Shown here in pieces: positions 1 to 6,457 of a stretch of 40,719 nucleotides of DNA. The stretch is taken from positions 1 through 40,719 of the forward strand of contig BLLV01000244.1 of NCBI GenBank assembly GCA_011959205.1, given 5' to 3'. Within the stretch, counting starts at the first letter, position 1; every line of letters starts with the position of its first letter. Position numbers and translations under genes: made by a program. The DNA comes from Bacteroidaceae bacterium (GTDB taxonomy: Bacteria > Bacteroidota > Bacteroidia > Bacteroidales > Bacteroidaceae). Under the pieces are notes generated by a model. That model made no database searches, was not told the origin of the DNA, and worked only from the letters and a program-made list of their open reading frames with translations.

Positions 1-656
1 GTTGTTCCAATCCACCAGTTACCGTTGTCGCCGATGTGTGGTGTCTGCCCGTCAGTCCCGGTATTGCCTTGTGCCTTTACACCCGTGTCCGTTACGCCTA
101 TCCACCAATTACCGTTATCACCGATATAAGGTGTCAGACCATCGCTTCCGGCAGTTCCGGTATCACCTTTATCCCCCTTGTCACCATTCTCTCCGGTTAC
201 GGGTATTTTGTTGCCACTATCGAGCAACCATTCGCCGTCCACAGTCCAGTAGTATTTTCCGTCAATGTCTTGCTTTACGCTGATAACGGACGTTGTTCCG
301 TCCTCGCCCTTTTCTCCTTGTTCGCCACGTTCACCGTGCTTGATGGTTACATTACCGCTTTTGAGGAATGAAATGACGTAGCCCGTTCCGTCCTCAAGAG
401 GTGTCACCGCCGTAACATAATCCTTGTTTTCAAGGGCTGTGACAAGGCTTTGCAATGACCGGATGTCCGTGTTGACGGATTTCTGCCATTCTTCAAGGAC
501 AGTTATTCGGTCTTCAAGGTTCTCAATGTCGCTCCTGAGTTCTGAATCGTCGTAGTCATCGCTGCAAGAGGACAGTCCGGACATGCAGGCACACATAACG
601 GAACATACAATCCATGCCTTACGGATTGTTCCCGTTCTGATAAATTTCTTTTTCAT
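1..656 (-). CDS. Lipoprotein with coiled-coil and collagen-like repeats (DUF4988/PL29 N-terminal type), 3' end off window
   Basis: The reading frame is open from an ATG at 656 to the left edge, so the C-terminus is missing. The protein starts MKKKFIRTGT and has a hydrophobic stretch ending in a lipobox (GLSSC, Cys at about residue 31), followed by acidic residues, which predicts a surface or periplasmic lipoprotein. Next comes a short heptad-like segment (SDIENLEDRITVLEEW), then Gly-X-X collagen-like runs (GERGEQGEKGEDG and GENGDKGDKGDTG). A unit ending IGDNGNWWIG occurs twice. This layout matches Bacteroidetes DUF4988 proteins, also named for the PL29 lyase N-terminal domain. That match is from recall of the family. 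Any catalytic domain would lie outside the window, so no enzymatic function can be assigned. Confidence 0.75.
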   Translation of the reverse strand, partial: MKKKFIRTGTIRKAWIVCSVMCACMSGLSSCSDDYDDSELRSDIENLEDRITVLEEWQKSVNTDIRSLQSLVTALENKDYVTAVTPLEDGTGYVISFLKSGNVTIKHGERGEQGEKGEDGTTSVISVKQDIDGKYYWTVDGEWLLDSGNKIPVTGENGDKGDKGDTGTAGSDGLTPYIGDNGNWWIGVTDTGVKAQGNTGTDGQTPHIGDNGNWWIGT

Positions 657-701
657 GTTGATAAAAAGTGTGTCTTTTCAGCTCCCCAAAGACCTTTAAA
701 A

Positions 702-714
702 CCACGAAGCGTGG
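702..714. repeat. Small hairpin CCACG-AAG-CGTGG
   Basis: A perfect 5-bp inverted repeat with a 3-nt loop lies in the leader of the lipoprotein gene, just outside the larger nested inverted repeat. Its function is unknown. Confidence 0.5.
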
Positions 715-733
715 AACTGCAATGCCACGTCTT

Positions 734-852
734 AACTTGAAGGTCGTAGGAAAACCTATGCGAACAGATATGGGTATAGCAGCCCACGCTATAGCGTGAG
801 AACCACTATGCTATCCTTGTTCGCTTTTGAAAATTTCCTACGTTTTCAAGTT
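734..852. repeat. Nested inverted repeat, about 119 bp, in a gene-free stretch
   Basis: Three levels of dyad symmetry are visible. The outer arms are AACTTGAA and CGTAGGAAA (734-741 and 745-753), paired with TTTCCTACG and TTCAAGTT (834-842 and 845-852). The middle arms are GCGAACA (760-766) and TGTTCGC (818-824). The centre is a perfect 14-bp palindrome CACGCTATAGCGTG (785-798). This could fold as a long cruciform or as an RNA leader for the lipoprotein gene at 1-656, or it could be the end of a mobile element. No gene is seen from 657 to 995. Confidence 0.6.
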
Positions 853-995
853 ACAAGATAAGCATAACGCTTCTTTCTTAATCTAATATGTCATTTGAGA
901 GAACACTTTCTCTTCACTTGCAAAATTAGCTAAAAAATCGAAAAGGCTCTGAACTTTCCCGTATTTTTTTTCACCAGTCAGATATTTGGAGCGTT

Positions 996-1335
996 CTATA
1001 ATTTGAATCCCCTGCCTTTCCGTTGCGGTATAACGGGTTGGTGTATGCTCTGCCGCAGTTTCTCGAACTGTTCTTTGAACCATTCCCCGATGGGGCGCAA
1101 GTCAATCGTTAGGATAAACTTACCATTGTCAGAGAACACTTTGGCTTTAACATCTTTTGCCATGAATTTCCGTTTATGTTCTTCCGAATACAACTCACCG
1201 TTGTACTCAATGGATTTACCTGTCAGTAAAGTTGCAGTCTGCTCTTTATTGAAACCTGCGGCAAGGCACAATCTTTCAAGGTTAATCATGTCCTTGATTT
1301 GCGGAAACCATTTCAAGGTCTTGTTTAACAACGCC
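996..1335 (-). pseudogene. Truncated C-terminal fragment of a conjugative-element-type protein (possibly DUF3945-like)
   Basis: The frame reads ...KTLKWFPQIKDMINLERLC... LAAGFNKEQTATLLTGKSIEYNGELYSEEHKRKFMAKD... and ends QRKGRGFKL. The motif 'LTGK-x5-GELYSEEHKRKF' resembles repeats of DUF3945-type proteins carried by Bacteroides conjugative transposons. This is recall of a family pattern, so the name is tentative. No proper start is seen: the only in-frame start is a TTG at 1370, which lies inside recombinase-fragment sequence read in another frame. The gene therefore seems to have lost its 5' part by fusion to that fragment near 1336. Confidence 0.45.
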
Positions 1336-1440
1336 GTTAGAGTGAGCGAGAAGCCTGCTGACGGTTTCAATGGGTACGCCGTGCGACAAAAGTACGGTCG
1401 TGGCGTTCGTGTGCCTCGCTGTGTGGATATTAAGCAGTAA
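1336..1440 (-). pseudogene. C-terminal catalytic fragment of a tyrosine recombinase (integrase)
   Basis: Read on the minus strand from 1440, the frame gives LNIHTARHTNATTVLLSHG followed by VPIETVSRLLAHSN. This is the box II signature of tyrosine recombinases: H-x-x-R (HTAR), then the 'LLxH' His near residue 33 of the fragment. In intact Bacteroides integrases it is followed by a segment holding the nucleophilic Tyr. Here the homology stops at HSN, the Tyr is absent, and the sequence passes into another ORF. An in-frame TAG lies 9 nt upstream of 1440. This is a dead remnant, probably the other end of the gene whose N-terminal piece is at 3579-3716. Confidence 0.75.
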
Positions 1441-1746
1441 TGCAGACTATTTCAGAATTGAATAAGGCTAACGTAAATGGTTGAAAAACAGTAAAAAACT
1501 GATTTTCTTGCATGGTGCAGGTTACGCAAGAAATAACGTTTTGGAACAGATGTTCAGTTACCAAATCGTTAGCTTGGCTGTTATCGAAAGCTGAGAGGTA
1601 ACCAGATAATTCGCAAAGACACCACATTGCGTTGATTGTTGACCTAAATGTACGCTATTTTCGTTTCTATACTTGAGAGGGGCATTTTTTAGGAATCATA
1701 ATAAATTGGGCAGACGGTAAACTGCACTCCCTCCAGAAAAATAATG
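1441..1746. other. Gene-free stretch, probably mobile-element remnant
   Basis: Frames here are short and none carries a recognisable motif. The longest, a 65-residue minus-strand frame at 1430-1627 rich in Phe, Leu and Cys, was not recognised. It lies between the recombinase fragment and the toxin gene and may be decayed sequence from the same element. Confidence 0.4.
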
Positions 1747-2661
1747 TTACCTCTCGGTTACCCTTCCAAAGAATTGTTTCAATCGTTCAATGCCTTGTTG
1801 GTGCTTCTGTGGATTGGTATTTTTCAATTTGACAATGTTTTGTAATTTCCATTTTACTGATGGATAGTTGCTCAAACCTCCAGTAGAACACTTACTCCAA
1901 TCAGGAGTGCCTTCTTCAAATGAGATTATAAAATCCTTGTCCGTTTCTGTTAATGCGGCATTGACTTGTGCAGTCAGATTTATTCTGGCTTCTTCATAAT
2001 CGGCATAACTAAACTCAACATCAGACATGCCCTTAAATTGATTCTCCAAAGCATCCGTTTGATCAATGCTATTGGGTTGCAAAGATTCAATAATGGGCTT
2101 GTCGCTACCAAGTAGGCATAACATAAAACCATCTTTCACATCATCGAAAGACGATATTTCCATATACTTGCAATCAAACAAGTCTCGTGGATGCTGGCGA
2201 CTCAATGCAGCTGTTATCTTACCGCCATATAATTGTGAATATGACACGGTACGAGCCTTACATGCCATACTGAACTCTTGTTGAGCCTTATCACACAACA
2301 TCTTATCTTCAGTCACTCCGATTATACCTCTCTTCGTGCCATTTACCTCAATCTTAACGGTTGCTCCGTTGAGTGTACATTGCAGTTTCCATACATCATA
2401 CTTCGGCACAACTTTAATACCTGGAATAGACTTCTCTATATTTGCTTTAAGAGTTTTTAGATGTTCGTTAATGGTCTTCAAACTTTCTTCTCTTTCCTGT
2501 ATTGGGATGTAGGTCAAGTCAATATCCACAGAGTAACGAGGCATATTCTTATGAAACAGATTGATGGCTGTTCCTCCGTGAACCGCAAAATCCTTGATAC
2601 GATAAACCGATGGCATAATGCGTATCAAAAGGGCTACTTGTTTTTTGTATATATCATTCAT
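1747..2661 (-). CDS. AbiEii/AbiGii-family nucleotidyltransferase toxin
   Basis: This 304-residue protein has the DNA polymerase beta-like nucleotidyltransferase signature of AbiEii: VHGGTAINL at about 27-35, then SVDIDL at about 44-49 with the two metal-binding Asp residues. A conserved DK pair (EDKMLCDKAQQ) and PRDLFD follow. Known AbiEii-type toxins transfer nucleotides to RNA targets and are the toxin half of type IV toxin-antitoxin systems that can act in abortive phage infection. Its start codon overlaps the end of the upstream AbiEi-like gene by 8 nt (2654-2661), so translation is probably coupled. The pair sits between two pieces of an integrase gene, suggesting cargo brought in by transfer. 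The family call is firm; the phage defended against is unknown. Confidence 0.88.
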   Translation of the reverse strand: MNDIYKKQVALLIRIMPSVYRIKDFAVHGGTAINLFHKNMPRYSVDIDLTYIPIQEREESLKTINEHLKTLKANIEKSIPGIKVVPKYDVWKLQCTLNGATVKIEVNGTKRGIIGVTEDKMLCDKAQQEFSMACKARTVSYSQLYGGKITAALSRQHPRDLFDCKYMEISSFDDVKDGFMLCLLGSDKPIIESLQPNSIDQTDALENQFKGMSDVEFSYADYEEARINLTAQVNAALTETDKDFIISFEEGTPDWSKCSTGGLSNYPSVKWKLQNIVKLKNTNPQKHQQGIERLKQFFGRVTER

Positions 2662-3415
2662 ATTCGTTCAACTCTTTAGGTATTGTTATTCTGTACTTCT
2701 TTATATATATTCCATTCTCTACTAATTGCTGTTTGGATGTACCGAGATTTATTTTGTCTATATTCAGCATATCGAACCAATAATGTCCTGCTTTTTCAGC
2801 CATATATAGGAACACTCTTTTAACTCGCTGATTGTTTATGTTTTCAAGTAGTGTTTGCACCACATCGGCACGCAATGAGGTTAATTGCTCCATTATATAA
2901 TATAAGTCCATATAATTATATTGTTCTGGAGCCAAAAGCAAGCATTCCATAAAAGCCTGTTCTGGAGAAGACACCAAAACATCAACTCCCTCTATCTGTA
3001 TGATACTTGTTTGGGGGGGATCAATCATTTTAGTGCTAAATGGTTTGAAATTCTTGTCAAAAGAATCACTTGTCATCCATTTGGGTATATTAGTATGATA
3101 GGCTACTACAAGCAAAGGCTTTCCCATCGGAACATAATGATTGAAACCGAAAAGTTCCAATGCCGAATGTGCAGCCACTCTTACCTTTTTATTTAACTGT
3201 TCATTGTAACATGATAATGCAGCGAATGAAGATAATGAATCTCCAGTACGATACATTACTCCTTTATCCAAAGTCGCAAGCCATCCAGATTGTCGATACT
3301 TTCTTATCAACTGATCTGAATAACCATTTTTTCTTAACCAATCAGAGAAAAAGAGTCCGTTTTTTTTGCCTAATACAAGTAATCGGTTTAATTTACTTTG
3401 ATATTCTAAACTCAT
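2654..3415 (-). CDS. AbiEi-family antitoxin / transcriptional regulator
   Basis: This 253-residue protein sits first in the two-gene operon. Its N-terminal 90 residues look like the winged-helix AbiEi antitoxin domain (SDWLRKNGYSDQLIRKYRQSG, then LDKGVMYRTGD, then SALELFG at about 100). The rest matches the usual C-terminal part (VDVLVSSPEQAFMECLLLAP). AbiEi proteins repress their own promoter and neutralise the AbiEii toxin. A box TATCTTTA, one mismatch from the Bacteroides -7 element, lies at 3445-3452. A run of seven C residues occurs in the coding strand (G7 on the plus strand near 3013-3019) but the frame is intact. Codon choice is more AT-rich than in dnaX next door, in keeping with recent acquisition. 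Confidence 0.85.
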   Translation of the reverse strand: MSLEYQSKLNRLLVLGKKNGLFFSDWLRKNGYSDQLIRKYRQSGWLATLDKGVMYRTGDSLSSFAALSCYNEQLNKKVRVAAHSALELFGFNHYVPMGKPLLVVAYHTNIPKWMTSDSFDKNFKPFSTKMIDPPQTSIIQIEGVDVLVSSPEQAFMECLLLAPEQYNYMDLYYIMEQLTSLRADVVQTLLENINNQRVKRVFLYMAEKAGHYWFDMLNIDKINLGTSKQQLVENGIYIKKYRITIPKELNEYE

Positions 3416-3578
3416 AGTTTATAATAATCGATTAAATTCAACTGTAAAGATAGTGTATTTCTTAATAAACACAATAAAATTAGTTGCTTTTATTTGTCTA
3501 AACTAAACCTATGGTATAGAATAAACGATTAAAAGTAACCATTTGTAGCATAAAAGTGATTACCCGCCATCCCGCAAC

Positions 3579-3716
3579 CTATACGCCTCCTTGAATCATC
3601 TTGCAGCTGGACGGTTTAATCTCGCCGTCCACCGTGATACGGCACATCAAAGGCAGGTTGCCGTTAGGCTTTGCGTTGCCTCTGTTTCATAGAAAAACAA
3701 AACGTAACGAACGATG
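3579..3716 (-). pseudogene. N-terminal fragment of a tyrosine recombinase (integrase)
   Basis: From about 3686 the minus strand reads NRGNAKPNGNLPLMCRITVD, then GEIKPSSCKMIQGGV and a TAG at 3579-3581. 'NGNLPLMCRITVDGEIKPxSCK' matches the N-terminal arm-binding domain typical of Bacteroides tyrosine recombinases. Just upstream, a second frame (VLFFYETEA) fits the usual beginning of this domain, so a frameshift is also present. After SCK the match stops. Orientation and order fit the C-terminal fragment at 1336-1440 as the same broken gene. Confidence 0.65.
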
Positions 3717-3774
3717 TATCAGTTAATTCGCTACACTTTGCCCTAATTTACTTTTTCGCTATGTGTTTATTTTA

Positions 3775-3803
3775 ATTGGGGTTATGATAACTCTAACCCC
3801 AAT
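3775..3803 (-). terminator. Possible dnaX terminator hairpin
   Basis: A 10-bp perfect inverted repeat, ATTGGGGTTA (3775-3784) and TAACCCCAAT (3794-3803), has a 9-nt loop and straddles the dnaX stop codon. No long U tract follows, so it may be only a weak terminator or an RNA 3'-end stabiliser. Confidence 0.4.
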
Positions 3804-5599
3804 GCCTCTTTCAGTTTTAGTAGGTTCGGATTTTTCTTGCTCATCATCTGGAAACGTTCCACGTGGCTGTAAGCACGGATGTTTTCGGTAGGGGCACTGA
3901 CACGTACCGTCATGGTGATTTTCCGGTTATGCAGACGTTCGCGCAAGTGATTCTGAACCGCCGGTATCAATTGTATCATGTATTTTTCCACCATATCATT
4001 GTCTACTGTCACCTCAAAAGTCGTGTCATTCAACAGATGCGGATGCATGTTCATCATTCGTGCGGAGTTGGCCTTCTCTTCTTTGGGCAGGGCGGCTGCA
4101 AATTCACGCCAGTAATAGTCCAGATCTTTTTCATTGAAAATATAATCTTCGTATGTGGCATCGTTCTGGAGAGAAGTTGTTGTTATTTTCACTTCTTTTT
4201 TTTCCGTAGCTTGCTGCTCGTGTAAGGGGCGACGTAGGGATATGCCGAGCGTCCCCGCCTTGAACACCGGAATCTTTTTCTCTTCTCTGGCTTGGGGCAG
4301 CGGGCTTGGACGGCTTGCATTCGTACTGCCAACTGTACCTGCGCCCTGCGGTTGGGAAGGAACGGGGGCAGTCGTTGCTGTGGGCTGTGCAGCGGCGGCT
4401 TTAACCTGAGGTTGTGGCTGCGTGGCGGCCGTAGAAGCCGTTTGCTGCGTAAATAGGGGTTTTAATATCTTAGGGCTACGCCCACCACTTACGTCATCAG
4501 CATCGGGCAGGGTGAGTTGGGCGCATTGAATCAGTGTCAGTTCTACCAGCAGGCGTTTGTTTTTGCTTGCACGATAGTTCAGGTCACAATCATTGCACAG
4601 CTTCATGGCACGGTACAGGAATTTCTGGTCGCATTTCTGGGCTTGTTCCTTGTAGCGGTCGCGGATACCGGCGCCTACTTCCAGCAATTGCAGGGTGGAA
4701 GGGTCCTTGCTCACCAGTAAATCCCGGAAATGGGAGGATAGCCCGGTGATGAAATGGTTGCCGTCAAATCCTTTTTTCAATACGTCATTGAAAAGCAACA
4801 TGGACTCGGGAATCTTGTTCTCAAGCAATAAATCGGTCAGCTTGAAATAATATTCGTAATCCAATACATTCAGGTTTTCGATTACACTTTTATAAGTAAT
4901 GTTTCCACCTGTGAAGCTGACTACTTGGTCAAAGATGGAAAGGGCGTCGCGCATACCGCCGTCGGCTTTCTGTGCGATGACAGTCAGGGCTTCGGGTTCG
5001 GCGTTGATATGCTCCAGTTTGGCAACGTATTGCAGATGGTCGATTGTGTCTTTGATGCCGATACGGTTGAAGTCATAAATCTGGCAACGGCTCAGGATAG
5101 TCGGCAGTATCTTATGTTTTTCTGTTGTGGCAAGGATGAAGATGGCATGTTGAGGCGGCTCTTCCAATGTTTTCAGAAAAGCATTGAAGGCGGCTTGCGA
5201 CAGCATGTGGACCTCATCAATGATGTATACCTTATACTTGCCGATTTGCGGCGGGATACGTACCTGCTCAATGAGTGAACGGATGTCTTCTACCGAGTTG
5301 TTACTGGCGGCATCCAGCTCGTGTATGTTGTAAGAACGTTGTTCGTTGAATGCTATACAAGACTCGCACCGGTTGCAGGCTTCGCCTTCGGCTGTGGGAG
5401 TCTGGCAGTTGATGGTCTTGGCAAAGATGCGCGCGCATGTTGTCTTTCCCACTCCACGTGGTCCGCAGAACAGGTAGGCATGTGCCAGTTTGCCGGTAGC
5501 AATCGCATTTTTCAAGGTAATGGTCAACGCGTGTTGCCCTACAACCGATTCGAATGTAGCGGGACGATATTTTCGTGCCGATACGATATAATTTTCCAT
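3782..5599 (-). CDS. dnaX: DNA polymerase III subunits gamma/tau
   Basis: This is the clamp-loader ATPase that loads the sliding clamp and organises the replisome. The 605-residue protein shows Walker A GPRGVGKTT (46-54), a zinc module with Cys at 65, 75, 78 and 81 (CNRCESC), Walker B IIDEVHML (126-133) and the sensor/arginine-finger motif SRC (170-172). Domain III follows to about 370. Then comes a Pro/Ala/Gln/Thr-rich linker (about 385-450) and a C-terminal region that in other bacteria binds polymerase and helicase. I saw no obvious slippery A-run that would force a gamma frameshift, though I did not test this fully. A TACTTTTG promoter box lies 31 nt upstream of the ATG. Transcription is divergent from the FtsB-like gene. 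Confidence 0.96.
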   Translation of the reverse strand: MENYIVSARKYRPATFESVVGQHALTITLKNAIATGKLAHAYLFCGPRGVGKTTCARIFAKTINCQTPTAEGEACNRCESCIAFNEQRSYNIHELDAASNNSVEDIRSLIEQVRIPPQIGKYKVYIIDEVHMLSQAAFNAFLKTLEEPPQHAIFILATTEKHKILPTILSRCQIYDFNRIGIKDTIDHLQYVAKLEHINAEPEALTVIAQKADGGMRDALSIFDQVVSFTGGNITYKSVIENLNVLDYEYYFKLTDLLLENKIPESMLLFNDVLKKGFDGNHFITGLSSHFRDLLVSKDPSTLQLLEVGAGIRDRYKEQAQKCDQKFLYRAMKLCNDCDLNYRASKNKRLLVELTLIQCAQLTLPDADDVSGGRSPKILKPLFTQQTASTAATQPQPQVKAAAAQPTATTAPVPSQPQGAGTVGSTNASRPSPLPQAREEKKIPVFKAGTLGISLRRPLHEQQATEKKEVKITTTSLQNDATYEDYIFNEKDLDYYWREFAAALPKEEKANSARMMNMHPHLLNDTTFEVTVDNDMVEKYMIQLIPAVQNHLRERLHNRKITMTVRVSAPTENIRAYSHVERFQMMSKKNPNLLKLKEALGLELS

Positions 5600-5629
5600 A
5601 AGCGGAGTTTTTTTCTAATATGAGTTTTG

Positions 5630-5637
5630 CAAAAGTA
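5630..5637 (-). promoter_or_regulatory. -7 box (TACTTTTG) for dnaX
   Basis: The minus strand matches the Bacteroides TAnnTTTG consensus and lies 31 nt upstream of the dnaX ATG. Confidence 0.65.
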
Positions 5638-5681
5638 CATAAATTATCTGTTTTTAGGGGTAAGATTGCTTGAAATATTTC

Positions 5682-5689
5682 TATCTTTG
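5682..5689 (+). promoter_or_regulatory. -7 box (TATCTTTG) for the FtsB/DivIC-like gene
   Basis: This is an exact TAnnTTTG match, 26 nt upstream of the ATG at 5715. It lies downstream of the earlier in-frame ATG at 5670, so that start would not be on the transcript. This decides the start call. Confidence 0.7.
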
Positions 5690-5714
5690 CAAAAATCAAA
5701 AAGGTATTTTTCGT

Positions 5715-6011
5715 ATGAGCAAATTGCTGACTATTTGGAACTACATCCGGCACCATAAGTATATGATTACGGTGCTGCTCTTTATTGTGGTTATCGGTTT
5801 TCTGGATGAGAACAGCTTGATTCAGCGGGTAAAGCATCGTAGTGAGATCAGTGCGCTGAATAGTGAGATAGAAAAATACAGGAAACAATATGAGGAGGCT
5901 ACGGAGAAACTGAAGGAACTGACTACGAATCCTGAGGCTTTGGAGAAGATTGCACGTGAAAAATATTTAATGAAGAAACCCGAAGAGGATATTTTTGTGT
6001 TTGAAAAATGA
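5715..6011 (+). CDS. Septum formation initiator family protein (FtsB/DivIC-like)
   Basis: This 98-residue bitopic protein has a short cytoplasmic N-terminus (MSKLLTIWNYIRHHKY), one membrane span (about 17-31, MITVLLFIVVIGFL), a coiled coil (about 35-75, EISALNSEIEKYRKQYEEA) and a conserved end (ALEKIAREKYLMKKPEEDIFVF). This is the hallmark layout of FtsB/DivIC, which bridges FtsL and FtsQ/DivIB in the divisome. Small size and the 'AREKYxMKKPxED' signature support the family. I chose the start at 5715 because a promoter box sits between it and the upstream in-frame ATG. The stop overlaps the next gene's start (ATGA, 6008-6011), so the two are probably co-translated. Confidence 0.88.
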   Translation: MSKLLTIWNYIRHHKYMITVLLFIVVIGFLDENSLIQRVKHRSEISALNSEIEKYRKQYEEATEKLKELTTNPEALEKIAREKYLMKKPEEDIFVFEK

Positions 6012-6349
6012 GTAAATCTTATCATATAATTTCGATGGCGGGGGCGGTTCTGTTGTTAATAGGTGCGGTGTTGCAAATCACTTGGTGGGAGCCTGCACCT
6101 TATTTGTACACATTGGGCGCTGTGATGTTCGGTTATGTGCAAGTGATGGGAAATCGTTATGATGGAAAGAATTTTATCATCAAGCGTTTGCGCAGACAGC
6201 AGATTTTTGGAGCTGTTGCTTTGGTATTTGCAGGAGTGTTGATGTTTACTACGAAACGTAACGAATGGATTATTTCTCTTTCCATTGCGGCGATTCTAGA
6301 ACTTTATACGGCTTTCCGCATTCCGCAGGAGTTGGAGAAGGAGAAATGA
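6008..6349 (+). CDS. Small conserved membrane protein, function unknown
   Basis: The 113-residue protein has about four predicted membrane helices (near residues 8-24, 33-47, 66-81 and 88-103) with a basic loop in the middle (IIKRLRRQQ). It overlaps the FtsB-like gene by 4 nt and is presumably its operon partner, so a link to the envelope or division is possible but not shown. I do not recognise a named family beyond a conserved Bacteroidales pattern. Confidence 0.75.
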   Translation: MSKSYHIISMAGAVLLLIGAVLQITWWEPAPYLYTLGAVMFGYVQVMGNRYDGKNFIIKRLRRQQIFGAVALVFAGVLMFTTKRNEWIISLSIAAILELYTAFRIPQELEKEK

Positions 6350-6386
6350 TGCTAGAGGAAAGTGCGGAACACACGTCCGTATGCAT

Positions 6387-6436
6387 AAGCCTGTACATAC
6401 GTACGTGTAGAGTAATACATACGTATGTACAGGCTT
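6387..6436. terminator. Bidirectional hairpin between convergent genes
   Basis: A perfect 17-bp inverted repeat has arms AAGCCTGTACATACGTA (6387-6403) and TACGTATGTACAGGCTT (6420-6436) with a 16-nt loop. It lies between the end of the plus-strand membrane protein and the end of the minus-strand S46 peptidase. There is no T-run on either side, so it may block read-through by structure alone or protect 3' ends. Confidence 0.55.
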
Positions 6437-6457
6437 GCGAGTATGTTTGAATGTTGA

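Noticed and set aside
2..371. Plus-strand frames overlapping the lipoprotein
   Set aside because: They are antisense shadows of the collagen-like repeats; the minus frame has a signal peptide, lipobox and repeats.
3013..3019. G7/C7 run inside the AbiEi-like gene as a possible phase-variable tract
   Set aside because: The reading frame is intact on both sides, and the run is shorter than the G8 tract, so there is no evidence of switching.
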